A stretch of DNA of 5,107 nt, taken from contig CAMZFJ010000183.1 of the NCBI GenBank assembly GCA_947306025.1, positions 1 through 5,107 of the forward strand, given 5' to 3'. Positions 1-5,107 of this stretch are shown piece by piece. This DNA comes from an uncultured Fibrobacter sp. GTDB taxonomy: Bacteria > Fibrobacterota > Fibrobacteria > Fibrobacterales > Fibrobacteraceae. Within the stretch, counting starts at the first letter, position 1. The number at the start of each line of letters is the position of its first letter. The position numbers and the translations under genes were made by a program. The notes beneath the pieces were generated by a model. That model did no database searches. It saw only the letters and a program-made list of their open reading frames with translations, and was not told where the DNA came from.

Positions 1-4
1 TCGA

Positions 5-37
5 ACACTCTTTCCCTACACGACGCTCTTCCGATCT
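5..37 (+). other. Illumina sequencing adapter left at contig end (artefact)
   Basis: These 33 bases match the Illumina TruSeq read-1 adapter as I know it, beginning ACACTCTTTCCC and ending CTCTTCCGATCT. Fibrobacter-like coding sequence begins directly after it, at 38. The four bases before it (TCGA, 1-4) do not match the constant part of the universal adapter; they could be the last four bases of an i5 index, which sits at that place in dual-index designs, but that is inference. The stretch happens to be open in the frame of the following gene fragment. Codons before 38 must therefore not be counted as protein. Confidence 0.97.
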
Positions 38-166
38 GTGTACATTGCGCGCCTCGAAATCCGTCTTATCGTGAACGGCAAGAGAATTACCAAGCGCACC
101 CAGGACTTCCTCTGGGGATTCCGCCACCCCAATATTCCAATCGACGAATTTGGCATAAAAAAGTAA
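38..166 (+). CDS. C-terminal end of a surface protein paralogous to the next gene (5' truncated)
   Basis: This is the last 42 codons plus TAA of a gene whose beginning is missing because the contig ends at the adapter. The peptide starts VYIARL and contains RTQDFLWG followed two residues later by H. The C-terminal tail encoded at 3897-4028 has the same two blocks (VYIARL, RTQDFLWG, then V-R-H) at almost the same spacing, so the two genes are paralogous at least at their C-termini. The VYIARL block resembles the end of a FlgD-like Ig fold (pattern G-x-x-V-x-[ST]-G-V-Y), common at the C-termini of large secreted Fibrobacter proteins. Whether the missing part also had a fibro-slime domain cannot be seen. 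A terminator follows 20 bases after the stop, so this gene is probably transcribed separately from the next one. Confidence 0.85.
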   Translation: MYIARLEIRLIVNGKRITKRTQDFLWGFRHPNIPIDEFGIKK

Positions 167-186
167 TTTTGGAACCCGCGTTTTTA

Positions 187-219
187 CCCCCGGACCTTGT
201 TTTCCGGGGGCTTTTTTTT
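187..219 (+). terminator. Rho-independent terminator of the upstream paralog
   Basis: A perfect 8-bp stem, CCCCCGGA (187-194) with TCCGGGGG (203-210), encloses an 8-base loop and is followed by C and eight T (212-219). It lies 20 bases after the TAA at 166. There is no A-run upstream of the stem, so it should act only on plus-strand transcripts. Confidence 0.93.
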
Positions 220-299
220 CAAAAAACGGAACTTTTCCCCCTAGCAAAGCCATCTCCTCACAAGCGTTGCAGTCTTCGCAATTTATTTTACAAATCGGC

Positions 300-337
300 A
301 AAAAAAAATTGACATAAATCACAATATTGAATGTATT
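300..337 (+). promoter_or_regulatory. Probable sigma-70-type promoter of the fibro-slime gene
   Basis: A run of nine A (300-308) is followed immediately by TTGACA (309-314), a full match to the -35 consensus. The best -10 candidate at 17-base spacing is TGTATT (332-337, 4 of 6 consensus bases); TATTTT (334-339, also 4 of 6) would need a 19-base spacer. Initiation would then fall near 344, about 28 bases before ATG 372. The -35 is strong and the -10 weak, so the exact start point is uncertain. An 8-base palindrome CAATATTG (322-329) lies in the spacer; it might be an operator but is short enough to be chance. Confidence 0.55.
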
Positions 338-359
338 TTCAAAAGGAATAACAGTATTC

Positions 360-365
360 AGGGAG
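360..365 (+). promoter_or_regulatory. Ribosome binding site that selects ATG 372
   Basis: AGGGAG lies six bases before ATG 372, a good Shine-Dalgarno match and spacing. The alternative upstream start, TTG at 327, has no purine-rich sequence in front of it and overlaps the predicted promoter spacer. This site therefore decides the start in favour of 372. Confidence 0.75.
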
Positions 366-371
366 TCGTGG

Positions 372-3300
372 ATGCGGTGTAAAAATTTTGTCTTTAGTAC
401 ATTTTTAATACTCTTATGTGCAGTCATTCCATCAATGGCCGCAGAATATCCTATTCATATAGAAAGTCGACCCAACACTTACGACGCTCTATCCATGACC
501 ATAGGAAATGGTCGTAATCTCCCATGTATAGCACTAACCCCTAACGCAGACGGCTCGTTTGACACGCAGCAAAATGTAACGAACAACCAAAGAATCTCCT
601 TTTATAGCAACGAAGAATGCAACGGTAGAGCATTGGGCAACGTCAATTTACGCCTAAATCTAGACGTTACCAAAATCAATATCACTATTAACAATAATAG
701 AGCAACCGCAACCATAACCGCGGCTTACGAAAACGCTCCTAAAAAGACAATCCGCTTCTTCGCTCCGTGGACAAATACCTCCGCCATCCTCTACGTTGCA
801 GGTGGCGATTCCGCAAAAATGACTACAGTCAAGAATTACTGCGGATGGTTCGAAGCTAACATTAAACCGCCCGAGGGTTCATTCCAAGTCTATTTCAAGC
901 AGACCATCGGCTACGAATACGTCACCGACATCCATAATTCAATCAAGATAACGCCAATTGCCCAATCAACCCTGCTCACGCTCGATGAAGCCGCAACTGC
1001 AGTCGATACCATCTGGGTCAAGGCAGGCAAGGATATTGGAGCCACAACGACAGTTTACACCAAGTACCCGGGCGTTTTAGGCGATTGCCCCAGCAAGACA
1101 CTCCCCGTGATGATGTTTGACTGGCTCCACGGCACAGACGGAGACATTGAAAGAGATGGTACCGTAGAAGGCACAAACGGCGACCCCATCAACGGCGTCA
1201 GTGCAGACTTTGGTTCTGGCGGATGTGCACACCACACCTTGGGAATGGTTGAACCCATCCTTGGTCCGAACGGAGTTCCTGTACCGGCAGCAAACTTCCC
1301 CGAAACCTGCCAAGCCACAACTCATATTGCTCAGTGGTTCTTGCCCGAAGTTATTGCCCAAAAGAATGGACAGCCCGTCACAAACGCCACCTGCCGTTCC
1401 ATTGAACTTACTCTTGACAATGACGGTCTCTGGCTCGGGCAAAAAGACAACAGAAGCCCCGAAGGTGGTCTGTTCCTGCTTGACGACTTCCAATACCTTG
1501 ATGCCGAAAGGACCATAGCGAATCCCTACTTTGACAATATTTCTAGCGGTGGAAAGAGACACAACTATGGATTCACCATGAAGATCCAGGCCACGTTCGA
1601 ATATATTCCTGGCCAGTACTTCGAATTCTTCGGTGACGATGACGTATGGGTATTCATCAACAACCGCCTTGTCGTGGATATCGGTGGCCAGCACGCCCAA
1701 GTTTCTGGAGCAGTAGACCTGGATACACTCGGTCTTGAAGAAGGACACAACTATCCGTTCCACATCTTCTATGCCGAACGCCATACTTCCGAATCGAACT
1801 TCAAGATGAAAACATCCATCGACTTGAAGACCGAAGCAAGTATCCTCGCCAAGGACCTCTCCGATGCCGGACTTATCAATTACGAAATTTTCCAGCGCAT
1901 TAGCAAGCAGGCGCTCTCTTGCGACTTCTCCGGAGCGACAACGACTGATACCGTAGCGGCCCCGTCTAACTTTACCTTGATCGGCAGCGGCGCATACGCC
2001 GAAGGCGTCCCTCTGGATAGCGTTGGCATTTGGTTTGGCGGCATCGTCATCAAGCCGGGCTACACCGGGTTCACCATCAACACCGAGGATATCCGTCAAA
2101 CGCGTACGCTCCCGCCGGGAACCTACCAATTGCGCTTCTCCTTGCAAGCCGATGAAACCCAGTACGACGAAATTACATTTGTCATCGACAAGTACGACTC
2201 GCCCGAAATTTTCTACGCCCGTGTCGATAACCAAAACAAATGGACTCCAATCGGAGCCAAGAACTTGGAAACCGGCGCAAACGAAGTCGACGGATCCGTC
2301 GATACGCTTGGCAAGTGGGTCAACACCCGCTACCCTGTAAACGTGATGTTTGAAGAATGGGCCACATTCGACGATGTCGTTTACGTCATTACAAACAATG
2401 TCGCAGTCACGCCTTGCGATGAAAACGGAAACCCCATTACGGCGATTACGCTCAAGAACGGCAAGGCGACATTCTACGTCAAGGCCAGCGCTCCGGTTCA
2501 GGGAATCAAGCTCATTGTCTCTAGCGCAGACGAAACGCAACAAGCTATTTGGAAAAACATTTCGTTCATGGAACCGCCTGTACCGCAGATTGTTTATGCA
2601 AGCATCTTCGACAGGGATGGTGACGGTCGCGGCGATAGCGTTTTTGCAAAGCTCAACAAGCCCGTTGGCACGCTGAACAAAATGCTTGTCACCATGGATT
2701 CCATCCAATTAGAATTTGGTGAAAAGTTCCCGACGATCCTGAGCGACAACGTTAAAACAAACGATCGCGACAGCACAATGACAATCACTACCCCCGGAGG
2801 CTTTGGAATCGTTCCGTTCACAGGCGGTGCCGAAAATGTCTATAGCGGAAAGATCACGCCGTTCTGGAAATATACGGAAGGCGCCGCTCCGACAACAATC
2901 AGCCTTACAAGCGATGTGGCCGACTCCATTGGCCCAGTCATTACATCTGCAGATATTTCTTACAGCGATGACGGTTCTACAGTACTCTTAGTTTCTTTCA
3001 GTGAAGGGTTAGACTGCGAAGACGATGTAGCCGCAACCTACTTCACGTATTTCTTCAAGCAAACACTCACCGAAAGACAGGATATTGTCCCAGACATCAT
3101 CGCCAAGGAAAAGAAATTCAGATGGAGACTCATCTTTAGAAGTTCCAGCAACGACAAGGAAAACGTCCCGGTCATGGGCGACTCCATCAAGCTGGTTCCT
3201 GGCGTTCACATGGACCTTCTCCACAGAAGTACGCCTGTAACCAACCCGTACGTCCGCATTTCCGGCGAACAGAAGGTCGTTGTCACAAGCGCTCCTGTCG

Positions 3301-3629
3301 TAACGATTGGCGAATCAGAAAGTTCTAGAGAAATAATCACAACTCCCACACCGACTATTCCGAAAATTGTTCCGGAAGACCAACCCAAAACGGCAAAGGA
3401 AGTTGCAACCGAATACGGAGCGCAAGGGCATTACCTTGGCGACTTGAGCCTATCGAGCCTAGTGAAGGATGAAGTCACGAACCTCGAAGCTGCCGTCAAG
3501 AATGCAAGCCAGAAAACAATTGAAAAAGAAGGCAAAACGCTAACGGAACTCATTGCCGAAAAAGGAATCAATGCGGTAAATAAGGAATACAAGCTCGGTG
3601 AAGAGTTCATGAACGCCTACAACAGCTGA
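372..3629 (+). CDS. Secreted fibro-slime domain surface protein, ended by a premature in-frame TGA
   Basis: The product is 1085 residues from ATG 372, chosen for its Shine-Dalgarno site and because a signal peptide then begins at once: R2 and K4, a hydrophobic core at residues 6-20, and probable cleavage after A23 or A24 (S-M-A-A). No convincing lipobox is present, so a lipoprotein is unlikely. Starting at TTG 327 would add 15 residues. Residues 250-258 hold DWLHGTDGD, then a Cys-containing region (C285, C313, C341) that usually precedes the fibro-slime domain. That domain spans about 401-485, with GDDDVWVF at 421-428 and FYAERHTSESNF at 466-477; it resembles PA14-type beta-sandwiches, whose adjacent Asp residues can bind calcium. 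Beta-rich, probably Ig-like modules follow, with an acidic DRDGDGRGD loop at 747-755, a Thr/Pro linker near 990-997 and a helical C-terminal stretch. A cell-surface or adhesion role is inferred from family; the ligand is unknown. The TGA at 3627-3629 removes the C-terminal domain, which remains encoded in frame downstream. Confidence 0.88.
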   Translation: MRCKNFVFSTFLILLCAVIPSMAAEYPIHIESRPNTYDALSMTIGNGRNLPCIALTPNADGSFDTQQNVTNNQRISFYSNEECNGRALGNVNLRLNLDVTKINITINNNRATATITAAYENAPKKTIRFFAPWTNTSAILYVAGGDSAKMTTVKNYCGWFEANIKPPEGSFQVYFKQTIGYEYVTDIHNSIKITPIAQSTLLTLDEAATAVDTIWVKAGKDIGATTTVYTKYPGVLGDCPSKTLPVMMFDWLHGTDGDIERDGTVEGTNGDPINGVSADFGSGGCAHHTLGMVEPILGPNGVPVPAANFPETCQATTHIAQWFLPEVIAQKNGQPVTNATCRSIELTLDNDGLWLGQKDNRSPEGGLFLLDDFQYLDAERTIANPYFDNISSGGKRHNYGFTMKIQATFEYIPGQYFEFFGDDDVWVFINNRLVVDIGGQHAQVSGAVDLDTLGLEEGHNYPFHIFYAERHTSESNFKMKTSIDLKTEASILAKDLSDAGLINYEIFQRISKQALSCDFSGATTTDTVAAPSNFTLIGSGAYAEGVPLDSVGIWFGGIVIKPGYTGFTINTEDIRQTRTLPPGTYQLRFSLQADETQYDEITFVIDKYDSPEIFYARVDNQNKWTPIGAKNLETGANEVDGSVDTLGKWVNTRYPVNVMFEEWATFDDVVYVITNNVAVTPCDENGNPITAITLKNGKATFYVKASAPVQGIKLIVSSADETQQAIWKNISFMEPPVPQIVYASIFDRDGDGRGDSVFAKLNKPVGTLNKMLVTMDSIQLEFGEKFPTILSDNVKTNDRDSTMTITTPGGFGIVPFTGGAENVYSGKITPFWKYTEGAAPTTISLTSDVADSIGPVITSADISYSDDGSTVLLVSFSEGLDCEDDVAATYFTYFFKQTLTERQDIVPDIIAKEKKFRWRLIFRSSSNDKENVPVMGDSIKLVPGVHMDLLHRSTPVTNPYVRISGEQKVVVTSAPVVTIGESESSREIITTPTPTIPKIVPEDQPKTAKEVATEYGAQGHYLGDLSLSSLVKDEVTNLEAAVKNASQKTIEKEGKTLTELIAEKGINAVNKEYKLGEEFMNAYNS

Positions 3630-4028
3630 ATAAATTCCCCGAAAGAAATAAAGGAAATAGCCAACGGCAATTCTGCCATAATAGCCGAAATCACGAAGAA
3701 ATACGCCGAAGAGACAAAGCTCATTTATAAGACAAAGTATTTCACAAGCCTTGGCATTTTCGTGAACAGCAATTCCGGAGAGCTTAAATGTACGGATACG
3801 ATCTACAACAGCAACTGCCTCGACAGCAATAACGACGGCAAGATATTCCTCGCCTGGAATATGCGTTCCAAGAAGGGAAGACTCGTCGGTACGGGCGTTT
3901 ACATTGCAAGACTTACGTACAAAATCAAGATCGGGAATAGAGTCATCGTGGACCGCACACAAGACTTCCTCTGGGGTGTGCGTCACGGCAAGACGAAGGG
4001 ATTCACCATAGATTTGTACGAAGAATAA
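3630..4028 (+). pseudogene. In-frame continuation encoding the C-terminal FlgD-like domain, cut off by the TGA
   Basis: Directly after the TGA the same frame stays open for 132 codons to TAA at 4026-4028. The peptide continues a helical stretch (NSPKEIKEIANG, AEITKKYAEETK). It then gives a Cys-containing linker (KCTDTIYNSNC), an acidic DSNNDGK loop, and the FlgD Ig-like block LAWNMRSKKGRLVGTGVYIARL, here read as LAWNMRSKKGRL followed by VGTGVYIARL, ending with RTQDFLWGVRH. The upstream paralog carries the same final blocks (38-166), so this is the proper C-terminus of the protein encoded from 372. It is unlikely to be an independent gene: the codon after TGA is ATA, the first possible start is GTG 3762 without a Shine-Dalgarno site, and no promoter or terminator separates it from the first part. 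With the stop read through, the protein would have 1218 residues. It is either the remnant of a nonsense-mutated gene or part of one intact gene with a base error or recoding at 3627-3629. Confidence 0.8.
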
Positions 4029-4051
4029 GAGCTTCCTCCTCTCTCTAAAGG

Positions 4052-4077
4052 CGCCTGCAAAGCAGGCGTTTTTTTTT
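4052..4077 (+). terminator. Rho-independent terminator of the fibro-slime transcription unit
   Basis: A perfect 7-bp stem, CGCCTGC (4052-4058) with GCAGGCG (4062-4068), has an AAA loop and is followed directly by nine T (4069-4077). It lies 23 bases after the TAA at 4028, not after the TGA at 3629. This supports the view that the transcription unit, and originally the gene, extends to 4028. Confidence 0.94.
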
Positions 4078-4091
4078 GCATTTTTGCGAAC

Positions 4092-4126
4092 AAAAAAAAT
4101 CCGCGGGCGGAAGCCTGCGGATTTTT
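4092..4126 (-). terminator. Terminator of the RNase G gene, probably bidirectional
   Basis: TCCGCGGGC (4100-4108) pairs with GCCTGCGGA (4113-4121) through nine pairs, one of them a G-T wobble, around a GGAA tetraloop. A run of eight A (4092-4099) lies on the left and five T (4122-4126) on the right. Read on the minus strand, the hairpin sits 24 bases after the RNase G stop and ends in eight U. The five T on the other side let it also back up the plus-strand terminator at 4052-4077. Confidence 0.9.
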
Positions 4127-4150
4127 CACATTCTGCGCGGGAGCGACAAC

Positions 4151-5107
4151 TTATGCGAAGTTGTACAAATCCGTAATGTCTTCGTTGTTCTTGTCGTACA
4201 TCCAGAACTGGTTTACATGAGCAGATTCATCTTCCACGAGGGAAATCTTGATGTTGTGCTTGTATTCCAGATAGTTGAACATGCGGTTCAAGTCCTTGCA
4301 AAGAACATCGACAACCGGAGCACTCACCACGAGGGTCACTTCGCGGAGACGGGCCTTGGTATGGGCACGTGCAAGCCAGCGGTCAATCATGCCGAGCGTA
4401 GACTCGAGCGTGGCAATACGGCCACTGCCGTTGCACACCGGGCAGCATTCGGTCTTTTCGGTCATGAGGTTCACGCGGACACGCTTACGGGTCACTTCCA
4501 TGAGGCCGAACTGGCTGATCGGAGCCGGGCTAATCGGAGCCTTGTCGCGACGGATTGCCTTGCGGAATTCCTGATAGACGGCTTCGCGGTCTTCGTCCGT
4601 TTCCATATCGATGAAGTCGATGATGATAAGACCACCCACATCGCGGAGACGGAGCTGCTTTGCAATTTCGTGGCAAGCATCGAGGTTCGTTTCGAGAATG
4701 ATCTTGCCCTGGTCCTTGCCGTGGACCTTCGGACCCGTGTTCACGTCGATGGACACGAGAGCTTCGGTCTGTTCAATGACGAGGTTGCCACCGCGCGGAA
4801 GCGGGACCTGGCGCTGCAAAGAGCGAGCGTAGTCGTTTTCGATCTTGAAGTATTCGAACAAGCTTTCGCTGGAGCTCCAGAGCTTGACCTTGTCGAGTTT
4901 GTCCGGAGAGAGAACCTTCAAATATTCGCGGAGGGCGAAGTATTCGTCGCGGTTGTCGATATACACGTAGTCCGTGTTGTCGCCAAAGTATTCGCGAACA
5001 GTCTGTTCGATAGAATCGGATTCTTCGTAGATGCAGGTCTCGGGAGGCATGGTTTCGAAGTTGTACTTCGTCTGTTCCCACTTGCTTTCGAGTTCGCGCA
5101 TCTGCTT
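4151..5107 (-). CDS. rng: Ribonuclease G/E family endoribonuclease, C-terminal part (5' end outside window)
   Basis: The frame is open from the right edge (first codons Lys-Gln-Met) to TAA at 4151-4153, giving 318 residues. RNase E/G enzymes cut single-stranded, AU-rich RNA in rRNA and tRNA maturation and mRNA decay. The catalytic DNase I-like subdomain shows both Mg-binding aspartates: SIDVN (Asp codon 4745-4747, matching D303 of E. coli RNase E) and IIDFIDM (first Asp, 4616-4618, matching D346). They are 43 residues apart, exactly as in RNase E. The conserved blocks LPRGGNLVIEQTEAL and AKQLRLRDVGGLI are present. The zinc-link CPVC (Cys codons 4442-4444 and 4433-4435) sits in CCPVCNGSG. Only about 90 residues follow it, with no long Arg/Pro-rich scaffold arm, which fits RNase G better than RNase E. 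The N-terminal S1 domain should lie beyond the window. Met at 5099-5101 is internal, not the start. The gene converges on the fibro-slime gene and has its own terminator. Confidence 0.94.
   Translation of the reverse strand, partial: KQMRELESKWEQTKYNFETMPPETCIYEESDSIEQTVREYFGDNTDYVYIDNRDEYFALREYLKVLSPDKLDKVKLWSSSESLFEYFKIENDYARSLQRQVPLPRGGNLVIEQTEALVSIDVNTGPKVHGKDQGKIILETNLDACHEIAKQLRLRDVGGLIIIDFIDMETDEDREAVYQEFRKAIRRDKAPISPAPISQFGLMEVTRKRVRVNLMTEKTECCPVCNGSGRIATLESTLGMIDRWLARAHTKARLREVTLVVSAPVVDVLCKDLNRMFNYLEYKHNIKISLVEDESAHVNQFWMYDKNNEDITDLYNFA

Noticed and set aside
322..329. Palindrome CAATATTG as a regulator binding site
   Set aside because: It lies in the promoter spacer, but eight bases of AT-rich palindrome are expected by chance. 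It is not extended by flanking symmetry and matches no operator that I can name.
386..425. Lipoprotein signal (lipobox) around Cys16 of the fibro-slime protein
   Set aside because: The residues before the cysteine are I-L-L, without the small residue needed at -1. A standard signal peptidase I site S-M-A-A follows a few residues later.
1077..2708. A 543-codon open frame on the minus strand inside the fibro-slime gene
   Set aside because: It lies wholly antisense to a well-supported secreted protein, shows no Shine-Dalgarno site before its start, no recognisable domain, and an unnatural Val/Cys-rich composition. It is a shadow of the sense codon bias.
3627..3629. Genome-wide reassignment of TGA to tryptophan
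   Set aside because: All visible tryptophans use TGG, only one in-frame TGA occurs in over 4.7 kb of coding sequence, and the lineage suggested by the proteins is not known for a changed code.
3627..3680. Selenocysteine insertion at the TGA
   Set aside because: The only hairpin I see downstream is a 4-bp stem, GGCA-ATTC-TGCC (3666-3677), which is about 37 bases away and too weak; bacterial SECIS elements start almost directly after the UGA. The protein is not a redox-enzyme type.
3540..3986. A 148-codon minus-strand open frame across the TGA region
   Set aside because: It is antisense to the conserved C-terminal tail and has no recognisable family, promoter or ribosome site. The plus-strand frame carries the homology to the upstream paralog.
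3762..4028. An independent small gene starting at GTG 3762
   Set aside because: It is in the same frame as the fibro-slime gene, has no Shine-Dalgarno site, and begins in the middle of a continuous stretch that already reads as protein from 3630. It is the tail of the long gene.

Overview
The window looks like chromosomal DNA from a member of the Fibrobacterota (Fibrobacter or a close relative). The main evidence is a large secreted protein with a fibro-slime domain, a family known mainly from Fibrobacter succinogenes and Dictyostelium. Its C-terminal tail, of the 'WNMRSKKGRLVGTGVYI' type, is also typical of Fibrobacter surface proteins. This assignment rests on recognising protein families, not on a database search.

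Layout from left to right. Positions 5-37 are not biological: they match the Illumina TruSeq read-1 adapter, so the left edge is an untrimmed assembly end. Positions 38-166 hold the last 42 codons of a plus-strand gene whose tail is clearly paralogous to the tail of the next gene. A strong intrinsic terminator follows at 187-219. A promoter-like region with an A-tract and a consensus TTGACA at 309-314, plus a good Shine-Dalgarno at 360-365, leads into the main gene. That gene most likely starts at ATG 372 and encodes a secreted, multidomain fibro-slime protein. It reads to an in-frame TGA at 3627-3629. The same frame then stays open for another 132 codons to TAA at 4028 and encodes the conserved C-terminal domain. 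No terminator and no convincing new start lie in between, so 372-4028 is best seen as one ancestral gene split by one nonsense codon.

Two hairpins at 4052-4077 and 4092-4126 separate this unit from a convergent minus-strand gene at 4151-5107. That gene is the C-terminal part of a ribonuclease E/G family protein, best matching RNase G, and its start lies beyond the right edge.

The two plus-strand genes form part of a cluster of paralogous surface proteins, probably involved in adhesion or cell-surface structure. The RNase G gene is an unrelated housekeeping RNA-processing gene that happens to converge on them. I saw no tRNA, rRNA, CRISPR array, insertion sequence or attachment site. The point most worth checking is the in-frame TGA: it may be a real pseudogenising mutation, a consensus error, or a recoding or readthrough event that adds the C-terminal domain.
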